A stretch of 64,000 bases of DNA from WJLY01 sp964399265 (GCA_964399265.1 CAYNQF010000002.1:7024-71023); one strand, 5' to 3'; shown: positions 41,256 to 50,855, numbered from the stretch's first letter. Notes: generated from the letters alone by a model not told the origin. Program-made: numbers and translations.

Positions 41256-44000
41256 ATGCGCAGGACATCAGTCCGGACGGCGGTTGCCGCACTGGCCCTG
41301 GCGGCCCTAATGGCGGCGCCGGCCTATTCGAACGTGCTCATATCCGAGATGTGCGACCCGCATCTCAACTACCTCACCGACCGGTTCATCGAGATCTACA
41401 ATCCGGGACCTGAGGCCGTGGACCTTACGGACTGGTCCCTCGTCGCGGTCGGCAACGGCGGCGACATCTTCACCTGGCCACTCTCCGGGACGATAGCCGC
41501 CGGCCAGGCCCTGGTAGCCGGCGACTACACCACGGTCGTGCCCTTCCAGGTCGACTTTCCCGAAGAGGCGTGGTCGAGCAACAACAGCCTCTGGAACGGG
41601 AAGGTGGGGGACGGGGCGAAGCTCTTGAACGCCAGTTCCATCGTGATCGACTACGCCGTCGTTGACGGCACGGCGTTCGAGAACGAGGACTACAACCGCA
41701 ACTACGGCGTGGTGCAGCCCTCGACCGCCTACGACCCGTCCGAGTGGACGGCGACGCCCGCGGAATACCCGACGGACGGCACCCCGGGCACGCACTACTC
41801 GGCGCCGCCGACCCCGGGCCCCACGGTGACGAACATCGTCACCGAGCCCGACGCTCCGCTGGCGGGCGAGACCGTTGACGTTTACGCCGTAGTGACCGAC
41901 ACGGTCGCCATCGGCACGGTCTCCCTCTTCTGGGGCACCTCCCAGTTCAGCCTTCCGAACGAGATAACGATGTCGCTCGATTCGGGAGACACCTACGTCA
42001 CCGATTCGCAGATACCTGCCCAGACCTCTGGGACGACCGTCTACTTCGAGATACATGCCGCGAACGTCCTTCCCGGGACTACGGTCACTGACGTCGACAG
42101 CTACTCGCTTCCGTTCGTAGCGTCGATCTCCGAGATCCAGGGCACGGGCTCAGACTCACCCTACGAGGGCTACGCGGTCATCACGCACGGCGTCGTGACC
42201 GGCAACTACGGGACCTACTTCACCGTGCAGGACGGGAGCGGCGCCCGTTCCGGTGTGTGGGCGCGCGCGCTGTCGGCGCCCGCGGTCGGCGACTCCGTCA
42301 CCATCAGGGGCACCGTGAGCGAGACCTACGGCGTCTCGTACATAGGCACCACGGTCGTGATCGGCGTCACCGTCGAGGCCACGATGGCGGGCGCGGCGCT
42401 CCCCGCGGCCGCGTCGGTGTCGACCGTTGCCGCATCCGCTGAGGACTACGAGGGAGTGCTTGTCGTCGTGGATGACGCGACGTGCACGGACGCGGACATC
42501 GGCGGCGGCGCGTGGGCGGTCGACGACGGGAGCGGAGAGGCCAGGGTGGGCGACCTCGGGCTGAGCTACACTCCCTACCTCGGTACGACCTACGGCGTCA
42601 CGGGCCCCGTGATCTACGTCGACGGCGGGTTCGCGATCGAGCCTCGCAGTGCCGGCGACGTGGTCTGGACGGGGGACACCGTCGCGCCTTCGATCTATCA
42701 GGCATACACGGAGACGGAGACGAGCGTCCTCATCACCTTCTCCGAGCCCGTGGACGAGACCTCAGGCGAGACGGCCGCGAACTACACCATAGACGGGCTC
42801 ATGGTCTACGACGCCGAACGCGACGTGTCGCACTTCGACGAGGTCCTGCTCACTGTCAGTGCGATGACGGCCGGCGAGTACACGCTCGTCGTGCACGGCG
42901 TGGAGGACCTCCATTCGAACGCGGCAGACGGAGTCGTATACGACTTCGACTACGTGGATGTCTCGATACCGTCAGGTTACTACGACGCCGCCGAGGGCCT
43001 GGCGGGAGACGACCTCCGCGCGGCCCTGCACGGGATCATCGACGACCACACCGTGCTTCCGTACACGTACTCGTGGGAGGCCTTCTACACGACCGACGAC
43101 AAGCCGAACGGCAAGGTCTGGGACATGTACTCGGACGTGCCCGGCGGCACTCCGCCGTACGAGTACACGTTCGGCGTCGACCAGGGCGGCGTGGGCGGCG
43201 TCGAGGGAACGGGCTACAACAGGGAACACGCTTGGCCGTCGAGCTGGTCCGGCGACGAGCTGCTTCCCAAGTACTCCGATCTGCATACGATCTATCCGAC
43301 CGACAACTACGTCAACAATCAGCGGGGCAACTACCCGTACGGCGAGGTCGACTCGCCGACATGGACGTCACTGAACGGAAGCAAGCTGGGCAACTGCACG
43401 TATCCAGGGTACTCGGGCATGGCCTTCGAGCCCATCGACGAGTACAAGGGCGACTTCGCCCGCACGTACTTCTACGTGACAGTCCGGTACTACACCGAGG
43501 ACGCCGCGTGGACCACGAGCCCGATGACCGACGGCGCGGACATCCTGCCCTGGGCGGTCAACATGCTGCTCGACTGGCACGAGGCCGACCCGGTCAGCCG
43601 CAAGGAACTCGAGCGCAACGGCGAGATCTACGGGATGCAGGGCAACAGGAACCCGTTCATCGACCGGCCCGAGTTCGCCGACCTCATGTACCAGGCGGCC
43701 GGCGTGGATGACGAGCCGATGCCCGCGTTCGCGCTGGGACAGAGTTCGCCCAACCCGGCCACGCTCTCTTCGACGATCAGCTTCACCGTGCCGTCCCGAA
43801 CGGACGTCCGCCTGAGCGTCTACGACGTCGCGGGAAGGCTCGTCCGCGTTCTGGCCGACAGGGACTTCAGGGCGGGCGACCACGAGGTTTCGTGGGACGG
43901 GATGGACTCATCGGGTCGCCGCGTCGCGGCGGGAGTCTACTTCTACTCGATGGACGCCGGCGAGTACAGCGCCGCCAGAAAGATGGTCCTCCTGCGGTAG
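41256..44000 (+). CDS. Exported endonuclease I family nuclease with LTD, OB-fold and sorting tail
   Basis: This 914-residue secreted nuclease starts at the ATG at 41256 (signal MRRTSVRTAVAALALAALMA to PAYS). Domains in order: lamin-tail domain (VLISEMCDPH, FIEIYNPG, about 25-175); an Ig-like domain (about 185-285); an OB-fold-like region (ISEIQGTGSDSPYEG, GDSVTIRGTV, about 290-470); a further Ig-like domain; then the endonuclease I (His-Me finger) domain from about 575 with NREHAWPSSW, SDLHTIYPTD and NNQRGNYPYGEV. The tail is FlgD/T9SS-like (SSPNPATLSSTISF to RKMVLLR). It should degrade extracellular DNA/RNA for phosphate or carbon. Monocistronic with its own terminator. Confidence 0.93.
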   Translation: MRRTSVRTAVAALALAALMAAPAYSNVLISEMCDPHLNYLTDRFIEIYNPGPEAVDLTDWSLVAVGNGGDIFTWPLSGTIAAGQALVAGDYTTVVPFQVDFPEEAWSSNNSLWNGKVGDGAKLLNASSIVIDYAVVDGTAFENEDYNRNYGVVQPSTAYDPSEWTATPAEYPTDGTPGTHYSAPPTPGPTVTNIVTEPDAPLAGETVDVYAVVTDTVAIGTVSLFWGTSQFSLPNEITMSLDSGDTYVTDSQIPAQTSGTTVYFEIHAANVLPGTTVTDVDSYSLPFVASISEIQGTGSDSPYEGYAVITHGVVTGNYGTYFTVQDGSGARSGVWARALSAPAVGDSVTIRGTVSETYGVSYIGTTVVIGVTVEATMAGAALPAAASVSTVAASAEDYEGVLVVVDDATCTDADIGGGAWAVDDGSGEARVGDLGLSYTPYLGTTYGVTGPVIYVDGGFAIEPRSAGDVVWTGDTVAPSIYQAYTETETSVLITFSEPVDETSGETAANYTIDGLMVYDAERDVSHFDEVLLTVSAMTAGEYTLVVHGVEDLHSNAADGVVYDFDYVDVSIPSGYYDAAEGLAGDDLRAALHGIIDDHTVLPYTYSWEAFYTTDDKPNGKVWDMYSDVPGGTPPYEYTFGVDQGGVGGVEGTGYNREHAWPSSWSGDELLPKYSDLHTIYPTDNYVNNQRGNYPYGEVDSPTWTSLNGSKLGNCTYPGYSGMAFEPIDEYKGDFARTYFYVTVRYYTEDAAWTTSPMTDGADILPWAVNMLLDWHEADPVSRKELERNGEIYGMQGNRNPFIDRPEFADLMYQAAGVDDEPMPAFALGQSSPNPATLSSTISFTVPSRTDVRLSVYDVAGRLVRVLADRDFRAGDHEVSWDGMDSSGRRVAAGVYFYSMDAGEYSAARKMVLLR

Positions 44001-44022
44001 GCAGGGGACCGGCGGCGGCATG

Positions 44023-44055
44023 GACGGGGCGCGCAACGGCGCCCCGTCTTGCTTC
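44023..44055 (+). terminator. Terminator of the endonuclease gene
   Basis: A perfect 10-bp stem (GACGGGGCGC with GCGCCCCGTC, 6-nt loop) followed by TTGCTTCTC. Confidence 0.82.
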
Positions 44056-44170
44056 TCCTGCCCGGTGGGCGCGACAGAATTGTTCCTTGCGGTGCACAGG
44101 TTGTGGAGCGACAATCGCGGATCGAGAGTGTCGGGTTCCCGTTCCTCTTATCGATACAAGAAGGTCCGCC

Positions 44171-44317
44171 ATGCGAGCTGTTGCCGCAGTAGTGCTGCTC
44201 CTGGCCGCAACCGTGCTGTGTTCGGCGGATCCGGGCGCTGCCACTCCTCCGCCGATCACCGAAATGCAGGCACAGAGGCTCGGTCGAGTCGAGCTGGGCT
44301 CGCTTCCGCCGTGCTGA
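44171..44317 (+). CDS. Small secreted peptide, 48 residues
   Basis: An ATG preceded by AGAAGGT opens a 48-codon frame. It has a convincing signal peptide (MRAVAAVVLLLAATVLCSA) and a short mature part (DPGAATPPPITEMQAQ, LGRVELGSLPPC). I recognise no family. It sits 32 nt upstream of the BNR-type gene in the same direction and may lead that operon. A cysteine in the signal region (VLCSA) is a weak lipobox alternative. Coding status rests on the signal peptide and ribosome site only. Confidence 0.5.
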   Translation: MRAVAAVVLLLAATVLCSADPGAATPPPITEMQAQRLGRVELGSLPPC

Positions 44318-44349
44318 ACCCACGCTCACGGTGGTCCGCACCGCTGTCC

Positions 44350-45717
44350 GTGCCGAAATCCAACGCGGAGCGTCCGCCATTGCCGGGACCTCGAATCAGG
44401 ACACTGACAGCTCTGGCGGCCTCGGCCATCGTTCTGACGTCTCTCGGCGGCGCTTCCGCCGCCGGCTCGGTTCTCGAATTGACTCCCGACGGGGCCTGGA
44501 GCTGGTTCTCCGGGCCCCGCGCTTCGTGTTTCGGCGACACGCTGGTTGCCGGATGGGTTACCCGCGACGGACGCCTGCAGGTGGGGGTGTGCGATCTCTC
44601 GTCCGGGGCGGTTGAGCGCCACGACGTCGTTCCGAACTTCGAGGCCGACGACCACTCGCATCCGATCGTGGTGAGGACTGGCGACGGGCGCTACACCGCG
44701 TTCTATTCGATCCACGCCGGAGCCAGCACCTTTCTCATGTACCGGGTGAGCGAGACGCCGGGTCGCATCGATTCGTGGCGAAGAGAGAGGAACATTACGA
44801 CCAACACGCCCGGCTTCGGAGGCGTGACCTACCCGAACCTGTTCCCACTCCGCGGTTCGCGCGACAGGCTCCTCGCGTTCTGGCGCGGCGGCAACTGGAA
44901 CCCAACGTACGATGTGCTGACCTATGACCACGAGATGCTCTCGTGGAGATCCGGCGCCGCGGCCCCGCTCATCCTGTGCGCCGGGGAGAGACCGTACGCG
45001 AAGTACGCGATGGACAGCACGGGCAAGGTGGGCGTGGCGTTCACCGACGGCCATCCCAGGGAGGTTCCGAACAACCTCTACTACGTTGCCGTAGAGTGGC
45101 AGTCTGAACGCGAAGGGGGAGGCTCGACGCTTGGTGCGCCCGACTTCCTGACCGCGGACGGCCGGACGATCCGGTCCGCGGAGTCGGGTCCACTCTCCGC
45201 GGAGGAGGCCGAGTTCGTCTTCGACAGAACGAGAACAGGCGGGGGCAACTGCTGGGTGTGGGATGTCGCGTTCGACGAGGACGACAGACCGGTCGTGGCG
45301 TATTCGGCGTTCGCGTCGAGGAACAACCATGAGTACCACGTCGCCTGGTACGACGGCGAATCCTGGGTCGACCACCTGCTGGTGCCCGACGCCGGCGGCT
45401 CGATCGCAGACACGACACAGGGGTACAACGAGTACTACTACTCGGGCGGCATCGCGCTCGATCCCAGGGGCCCCGGCACCGTCTACACGTCCGTCCGGAA
45501 CGGCGCAGGCGGATGGGACGTAGCACAGTGGCGGACGCGCGACCGCGGGGTCTCCTGGGAGCGTCAGCCGGTCACCGAGAACTCGCCCGACAAGAACGTT
45601 CGCCCGGTCGTTCCCGTTGGACTGGCCACAGGCAGAGACGCCGTCCTCTGGATGAGCGGCGGCTACACGTACTACACCGACTACGATACCGCGGTCCTTC
45701 TCTGGAGGTATCCATGA
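44350..45717 (+). CDS. Exported BNR-repeat (BNR_4-like) protein
   Basis: A protein of about 455 residues whose N-terminus (RIRTLTALAASAIVLTSLGGASA) is a signal peptide. The start is taken as the GTG at 44350 but lacks a clear ribosome site. The mature protein resembles the BNR_4 class of beta-propellers: HSHPIVVRTGDGRYTAFYSIH, TYPNLFPLRG-type strands, WDVAFDEDDRPVVAYSAF, EYHVAWYDGESWVDH, and TRDRGVSWERQPVT as an Asp-box-like repeat. Such proteins bind or cleave complex carbohydrates, but no catalytic set can be assigned. The stop overlaps the next ATG by 4 bp, so it is translationally coupled to the phosphatase. Confidence 0.8.
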   Translation: MPKSNAERPPLPGPRIRTLTALAASAIVLTSLGGASAAGSVLELTPDGAWSWFSGPRASCFGDTLVAGWVTRDGRLQVGVCDLSSGAVERHDVVPNFEADDHSHPIVVRTGDGRYTAFYSIHAGASTFLMYRVSETPGRIDSWRRERNITTNTPGFGGVTYPNLFPLRGSRDRLLAFWRGGNWNPTYDVLTYDHEMLSWRSGAAAPLILCAGERPYAKYAMDSTGKVGVAFTDGHPREVPNNLYYVAVEWQSEREGGGSTLGAPDFLTADGRTIRSAESGPLSAEEAEFVFDRTRTGGGNCWVWDVAFDEDDRPVVAYSAFASRNNHEYHVAWYDGESWVDHLLVPDAGGSIADTTQGYNEYYYSGGIALDPRGPGTVYTSVRNGAGGWDVAQWRTRDRGVSWERQPVTENSPDKNVRPVVPVGLATGRDAVLWMSGGYTYYTDYDTAVLLWRYP

Positions 45718-46574
45718 TGCTGTCGACGACAAGTGGCCGTGTCCCGTTCTTCCTGGCCCTCCTTCTGGCCGTCACACTGCTTCCCGCGGCGCAAGCAGGT
45801 GCGCAGACGGCCGCCGCGCTCGAGACGCCGCCCGAGCAGGGCTCTCTGTCAGCCAACGTCTATCTCCAAACGTCGGCTGAGTACCGGGCCTGCTGCCTCG
45901 GCATCTACGCCGGCGCGACGCTCAGGCTTGAGGAGATGTTGGAGGACGCGGACCCGTCGCCCACGAGTCCCGCCGTCGTGATGGACATAGACGAGACCGT
46001 TCTCGACAACTCCACGTTCCAGACCTTCCTCTACGTGAACGGGCTCGACTACTCCGACGAGCTGTGGGAGCGGTTCGAGCGCGAAGGAGTCGGCGAGGTC
46101 GGGCTCGTGCCCGGTGCGAAGGGGTTCATCGAGCGGGCGGAGTCGCTCGGCGTCACGGTCATCTATCTGTCCAACAGGAACGAGAGCAACCTGGAATGGA
46201 CGGCGCAGGCCCTCGAGCGCGTCGGCCTGGGTTCCGAGGGGCTGCGAGAGCGCCTTTATCTGAGACCGGCTGGAGCGTCCTCGGACAAGTCGCCGCGGCG
46301 CGATGAGGTGGCCGCGCGTTACAACGTCCTCATGTACTTCGGGGACAACCTGAGAGATTTCTCCGAAGTGTTCGCCGCTCCGCGGCTTTCTTCTGACGCG
46401 TCGGAGCAGGACTACCTCGACGCGATCGGTGCGCGGGCGGACGAGGTCGATGCGGCCTCCTGCCACTGGGGCGTCGACTGGTTCGCGCTGCCGAACCCCA
46501 TCTACGGTGAGTGGGAGAAGCTGGAGGGCAAGCGTCCTGCGGACGTGCTGCGCCCCTCCGAGATGGCCCCCTGA
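45714..46574 (+). CDS. Exported HAD-family acid phosphatase (class C / e(P4)-like)
   Basis: This 286-residue exported phosphatase starts at the ATG at 45714, overlapping the previous stop by 4 bp, with an excellent ribosome site GGAGGT. Signal peptide: VPFFLALLLAVTLLPAAQAGAQ. The catalytic DxD is in MDIDETVLDNS; later HAD motifs are VIYLSNRNES, a Lys in SSDKSPRR, and YFGDNLRDF. It matches the e(P4)/class B-C acid phosphatase group, which frees phosphate from nucleotides outside the inner membrane. Unlike e(P4), no lipobox cysteine is present, so it is periplasmic or secreted. It works logically with the exported nuclease and 5'-nucleotidase in this window. Confidence 0.9.
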   Translation: MMLSTTSGRVPFFLALLLAVTLLPAAQAGAQTAAALETPPEQGSLSANVYLQTSAEYRACCLGIYAGATLRLEEMLEDADPSPTSPAVVMDIDETVLDNSTFQTFLYVNGLDYSDELWERFEREGVGEVGLVPGAKGFIERAESLGVTVIYLSNRNESNLEWTAQALERVGLGSEGLRERLYLRPAGASSDKSPRRDEVAARYNVLMYFGDNLRDFSEVFAAPRLSSDASEQDYLDAIGARADEVDAASCHWGVDWFALPNPIYGEWEKLEGKRPADVLRPSEMAP

Positions 46575-46637
46575 CGGGCGCTCCCGGAAGGGCGCTGAGA
46601 CGGCGAAGACGCCGCCGACCTCGGCGACGTCGTCCTG

Positions 46638-48701
46638 CTACCTGAGCAGCACGAGCTTCGCCGATGCCTCGTCCCGTCCCGTCGAAAGCCTGAGGAAGTA
46701 GACGCCGGAGGCGGCCTGACCACCCTCGTCGCTCCTTCCGTTCCACACGGCGCTGTGACTGCCGGCCGCCACGTCGCGGTCGACGAGCGTCGTCACCAAC
46801 CTGCCCGAGACGTCGTAGACCCTGAGGTCCACGTGTCCCGCCTGAGGCATCGTGAACGTGAGCCGGGCACCTGGCCCGGAGGGGTTGGCGGGCGTCTGCA
46901 GCGCGAGCGCGCCTCCACCGTGCTGAACGCCGGTGGTCACCTCGTTGGCGTTCTTCAGGACCCAGTCGGCAGGGTCGAAGTTTACGTCGGTCGGTAGGTC
47001 GTCGACCGAGAAGAAGAAGTCCTGGCTCCACTGGTCGTTCCAGATCGTGACGAACGTGTCGCCCGTCGCGGTCTCGACCTGGATGTCGATGGGCATCGTG
47101 AACAGCCCGGCGTCCGACTGCACCTGGTCGACGTGCAGCATCACCTCGTAGGGCGGGCCCTGGTCGCTTGCGACCCACGACCACTCGTAGTCGGGTCGGT
47201 TCTCACCGTAGATCCATTCCTGGAAGAACCAGTCCATGCTCGAGCCGTACTTGGCCTCGCAGTATGACTGGAACTCCGCGGTCGTGGCCGTGCCGTACGA
47301 GTTGTCGGTGCCGTACGAATCCAGAACGTCGAAGAGGGACTCCGCCGGGAAGTCCGTGTTAGGCGGCGCGCCGTCCGCGAGCGCCAGGACACGTCTCAGC
47401 ATGTGCAGCACAAGCGCGCCCTTGTCGTAGACCGTCCGGTTGAAGGTTGCGTCGGGGTGGTAGATGGGGCCGTCGAAGTAGCCGTAGTAGTCGTAGCCGT
47501 CCACGTAGTCGTGGTACTCCTGTGAGCCTCCGAGGCTCTCGAACCAGAGCGCCTCCGAGTAGCTCGCGAACCCCTCGTTCAGCCAGACGTCATCCCAGGT
47601 CTCGCAGGTGACCCAGTCGCCCCACCACTGATGTGACAGCTCGTGCACGAGGATCCAGTCGTAGTAATGGTCGCCGCGTATGAGCACCCTGCCGTAGCTG
47701 GTGCAGGTCTGGTGCTCCATCGCCCCGCCCCACGGGAATATCGCGTGACCGTACTTCTCCTCGACGAACGGGTACTCGCCGTACATTCCGGCGAACGCCC
47801 CGATGGCGGCGGCCGTAATGTCCAGGTCCTCCTGTGCCGCGGCAAGGATCTCGGGATACACGTAATTCTCTATCGGCATCGTGCCGCGGGAGTAGACGTA
47901 ATAGTCGGTCCAGTGCGAGTAGTTCGATATGGCGACCGAGATCAGGTACGTGGTTATCGGGTAGTCCTCGACCCACGTGTAGGTCTTGGTGGAGCCATTG
48001 TCGGTGACCGAATCGAGCAACCCGTTTGAGACCGCTGTCAGCGCGTCGTCGACCGTGATCGCCACGCGAGCGGAGTCCGCCTTGTCGGCCGGCGTGTCCT
48101 TGCACGGCCACCACTGCCGCGCTCCGCTGGGCTCGGACAGACTCGAGACGATCGGGTATCCGCCACCGTGGGTGTCGAAGGTGAGAGCATCGTTGATGGG
48201 GAAACCGTGATAGAAGATCTCGAGTTCGAACAGCTGCCCGGTGTCGACCGTGCTTCCGAGGGTGACCGTCAGAATGTCGTTGTTGTGCGAGTAGGAGAGC
48301 GGCAGACCTTCCTGCGACATGACCGAGTCGACGGTCATGTTGTCGTAGAGGTCCAGGAGCACGGTCGTGAGGCCGTCGACGTTGCTCGTCGCCCTCATCG
48401 TGACCGAGCCCGCCACCGACCCGGCGCCGTCGTCGATCTCGATGTCCAGGAAGTAGTATCGGGCGTCGAAGTCCTCCTGGGTGGCGCGCGCGGCGTCCCA
48501 CGGGGCCGAGAGGGCCTCCTGCAGCTCCTCGAACGCGGCCTGCTTGGGTTCCCACAGCACGTTCCTGGGGTCACCGGAGCCTCTGGAGCGGTCGTCGAAG
48601 TAGGCCGGACGGGCGGCGGCGGTGACAGCGGCTGCGGCCACGGCCAGAACGGCGATGGCGGCCACGAGTCCACGGCTGGCCGGGAAGAATGCACGTTGCA
48701 T
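46638..48701 (-). CDS. Exported M1-family metallopeptidase with sorting tail
   Basis: This 687-residue secreted zinc aminopeptidase-type protein starts at the ATG at 48701 after CAGGAGGAA, with a signal MQRAFFPASRGLVAAIAVLA. The zinc site HExxH-x18-E is HELSHQWWGDWV (about residue 352) with WLNEGFASYSE. The exopeptidase motif appears as GGAMEH instead of GAMEN, typical of exported M1 members. N-terminal beta domain, catalytic domain and helical region are followed by the FlgD/T9SS-like tail (TPANPSGPGARLTFTMP to AKLVLLR), which lacks the usual NPFNP. It should trim peptides outside the cell. Its promoter is near-consensus. Confidence 0.94.
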   Translation of the reverse strand: MQRAFFPASRGLVAAIAVLAVAAAAVTAAARPAYFDDRSRGSGDPRNVLWEPKQAAFEELQEALSAPWDAARATQEDFDARYYFLDIEIDDGAGSVAGSVTMRATSNVDGLTTVLLDLYDNMTVDSVMSQEGLPLSYSHNNDILTVTLGSTVDTGQLFELEIFYHGFPINDALTFDTHGGGYPIVSSLSEPSGARQWWPCKDTPADKADSARVAITVDDALTAVSNGLLDSVTDNGSTKTYTWVEDYPITTYLISVAISNYSHWTDYYVYSRGTMPIENYVYPEILAAAQEDLDITAAAIGAFAGMYGEYPFVEEKYGHAIFPWGGAMEHQTCTSYGRVLIRGDHYYDWILVHELSHQWWGDWVTCETWDDVWLNEGFASYSEALWFESLGGSQEYHDYVDGYDYYGYFDGPIYHPDATFNRTVYDKGALVLHMLRRVLALADGAPPNTDFPAESLFDVLDSYGTDNSYGTATTAEFQSYCEAKYGSSMDWFFQEWIYGENRPDYEWSWVASDQGPPYEVMLHVDQVQSDAGLFTMPIDIQVETATGDTFVTIWNDQWSQDFFFSVDDLPTDVNFDPADWVLKNANEVTTGVQHGGGALALQTPANPSGPGARLTFTMPQAGHVDLRVYDVSGRLVTTLVDRDVAAGSHSAVWNGRSDEGGQAASGVYFLRLSTGRDEASAKLVLLR

Positions 48702-48777
48702 CGTTTCCTCCTGGAGCATCAGGACGGGGGCACCGTGGAATGTCGCGGCGCCTCAAATGGTGGAGTTCTGTGGTTCC

Positions 48778-48806
48778 ATTATACCGCAATCCAGGCCAGA
48801 GGTCAA
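48778..48806 (-). promoter_or_regulatory. Promoter of the M1 peptidase gene
   Basis: On the minus strand, TTGACC (48806-48801), 17 bp, TATAAT (48783-48778), 77 bp before the start. Confidence 0.85.
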
Positions 48807-48992
48807 GAGCGACAACAGATTCTGTCGGACCGCGTCATAGTTCGGTAGTACGATGCTGCATGTCCCTCTAGGCCGCCCGGGGGAGGACCCAGCCATGGAG
48901 CTGATACTGCAGCCGTTTGCGGGCGGCCACGGTCGCTCACTGCGCGGCGCTGAGTCGAGTGCCGGCGCGCGGCGGGCACAGTCGGGGAGTCG

Positions 48993-49700
48993 ATGATGCG
49001 GAGATTCATGCTGCCGGCGGTCGCCGTTGTCGTGGCGGTCGCGGTGATCGGATGCCAGAAGGCGGAGAAGCCGCCGGAGAAGCCGAAGGTAACGATACCA
49101 GCGGGGCAGGTGCTGGTCAGGGATGCCGATCTGCGGGACCTGTCCGGCCAGACCCGCGTGCACCTGCTCATGGCGCGCGACGCACTTCAGAAGCGGGACA
49201 CGAAGATGGCCGCGGGCGAGCTGCGCACGGCGACCGCCTTCATGAGGCTGGAGCTTGCGCGGGGCAAGGCTCAAGGCAAGAAGGGGCTCAAGGCATCGAT
49301 AGACGAACTCACGAAGCTCGCGGACGGTCTTGGCGGCGGCACCAAGATGGTAGTGAGCGATCTCAACGTTCCGGCAGCGCGTGCCGACTACGCTCTGGCG
49401 CTCCACCACTACTACGTCGCCGCCGCCGCGATAAAGGCGGGGGCGGACAAGAAGGCAGCCCACGACCTGACGGCATCGGTGCAGGAGGCCCAGGACGTCT
49501 TCAGGTGGGTGAAGAGGAAGCAGACCACCGAGGAGAAGGGCGCGGCCTCACAGGTCGAGGAACTGGCTGCCAAGATGGCCGGTGGAACCGCCGTCGGAGC
49601 TCAGGACGTCGACAGGGCCATGAGCGCGCTCAAGACGTACCTGGACGGTCTGTCAGCCACCGTGGAGCCCGCGAAGGGCGGCACGCCCGCTCAGGGGTAG
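48993..49700 (+). CDS. Helical lipoprotein of unknown function
   Basis: A 235-residue lipoprotein with signal MMRRFMLPAVAVVVAVAVIG and lipobox VIGC (Cys21). The mature protein is Lys/Glu-rich at its start (QKAEKPPEKPKV) and then all-helical with Ala-rich repeats (MARDALQKRDTKMAAGELR, ALALHHYYVAAAAIKAGADKKAA, ASQVEELAAKMAGGTAV). The layout is reminiscent of YfdX-type helical periplasmic proteins, but I do not claim membership. The ATG follows GGGGAG. It stands alone between divergent and tandem neighbours and is followed by a hairpin at 49741-49772. Confidence 0.75.
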   Translation: MMRRFMLPAVAVVVAVAVIGCQKAEKPPEKPKVTIPAGQVLVRDADLRDLSGQTRVHLLMARDALQKRDTKMAAGELRTATAFMRLELARGKAQGKKGLKASIDELTKLADGLGGGTKMVVSDLNVPAARADYALALHHYYVAAAAIKAGADKKAAHDLTASVQEAQDVFRWVKRKQTTEEKGAASQVEELAAKMAGGTAVGAQDVDRAMSALKTYLDGLSATVEPAKGGTPAQG

Positions 49701-49740
49701 GGCCGGGCCCTCTCGGGATGCCGACCTCACTAGCGCACGC

Positions 49741-49772
49741 GGACGACCCTGGACGCCGCTCCGGGGTCGTCC
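49741..49772 (+). terminator. Hairpin after the helical lipoprotein gene
   Basis: GGACGACCC and GGGTCGTCC form a perfect 9-bp stem with a 14-nt loop. There is no clear U-tract. Confidence 0.5.
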
Positions 49773-49792
49773 GTTGACGTGACTCAAGACGG

Positions 49793-49822
49793 TTGGCACG
49801 TGCGGCGCGCGACTGGTAGTAT
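49793..49822 (+). promoter_or_regulatory. galT promoter
   Basis: TTGGCA (49793-49798), 18 bp, TAGTAT (49817-49822), 35 bp before the start. Confidence 0.6.
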
Positions 49823-49856
49823 TCACCGGTCGCCTGAACCATCGGAGGGGGTACAA

Positions 49857-50855
49857 GTGTCAGAGCTGCGCCAGAACGCCGCAACGAAGGAGTGGGTCGT
49901 CATCGCGAGCGAGCGCGCGAAGCGGCCGGACGAATACTCGGAGAAGAAGTCGACGCTCACGGAGGACCATCCGGCGTGGGTCGCCGACTGCCCGTTCTGT
50001 CCGGGCAACGAGGAGCCCGACCTCGAGATATCGCGCGAGCCTGCGTCCGGCCCCTGGCAGCTGAGGGTCATCAAGAACAAGTTTCCCGCGCTCAGGGTGT
50101 CGGACGAACTGGTTCGGAACCCCGCGGGGACACGGCGCTCGATCTCCGGCTTCGGATACCACGAGGTCGTCGTGGAGTCGTCGGTGCACAATACCTGCCC
50201 GGCGCTCGAGAGCCCGGAAGAGGTCACCCGGGTCCTGTCGGCCTTCAGACGACGAGGCCGCAAGATGGCGGCCGACGAGCGCGTCGAACACGTCATCTAC
50301 TTCAAGAACCACGGCGAGCGGGCCGGCACCTCCCTCGAGCATCCACACGCACAGATCGTGGGTGTGCCGGTCGTTCCGTACGAGATCCGCGCGCGCACGG
50401 AGGAGGCGCGCAGGCACTTCGACGACGACGGCACCTGCGTCTTCTGCGACATTCTGGAGGACGAGCTGCGTGACAAGAGCAGGTTGATCGTCCAGAGCGA
50501 ACGTTTCGTGGCGTTCGTACCGTACGCGGCTCCGACGCCGTTCCACACCTGGATACTGCCGCGCCGGCACTCGCCGGACTTCCTCATGGTGTCCGATGCG
50601 GACCTCGAAGATCTCGGGCACGTGCTTCACACGGTGCTGCGCAAGCTGTACGTTGGACTCCACGACCCGGACTACAACTACATCATCCGCTCCGCGGCGA
50701 TGCAGGACAGGGAACAGGACTACCTCCACTGGTACATGTCGATCATCCCGCGCGTCGCCCGCTCTGCGGGGTTCGAACTCGGCAGCGGCATGTTCATCAA
50801 CACGGCCAGGCCCGAGGACAGCGCTGAGTTCCTGAGGAACGTTAAGGAAGGGTGA
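49857..50855 (+). CDS. galT: Galactose-1-phosphate uridylyltransferase
   Basis: This 332-residue cytoplasmic enzyme of the Leloir pathway exchanges UMP between UDP-glucose and galactose-1-phosphate. The active-site H-P-H is H162-P-H164 in SLEHPHAQIVG, with the uridylylated His at 164. The zinc-type CPFCPGNE site is near residue 45 and a second CVFCDI pair is near 200. HIT-like halves are both complete (WILPRRHSPDF, LHWYMSIIPR). The start is GTG at 49857 after GGAGGGGG; the longer frame upstream is leader. No galK/galE lies beside it, but the exported alpha-galactosidase-type enzyme at 30893 would supply galactose. ADP-glucose-using relatives are the main alternative. Confidence 0.9.
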   Translation: MSELRQNAATKEWVVIASERAKRPDEYSEKKSTLTEDHPAWVADCPFCPGNEEPDLEISREPASGPWQLRVIKNKFPALRVSDELVRNPAGTRRSISGFGYHEVVVESSVHNTCPALESPEEVTRVLSAFRRRGRKMAADERVEHVIYFKNHGERAGTSLEHPHAQIVGVPVVPYEIRARTEEARRHFDDDGTCVFCDILEDELRDKSRLIVQSERFVAFVPYAAPTPFHTWILPRRHSPDFLMVSDADLEDLGHVLHTVLRKLYVGLHDPDYNYIIRSAAMQDREQDYLHWYMSIIPRVARSAGFELGSGMFINTARPEDSAEFLRNVKEG

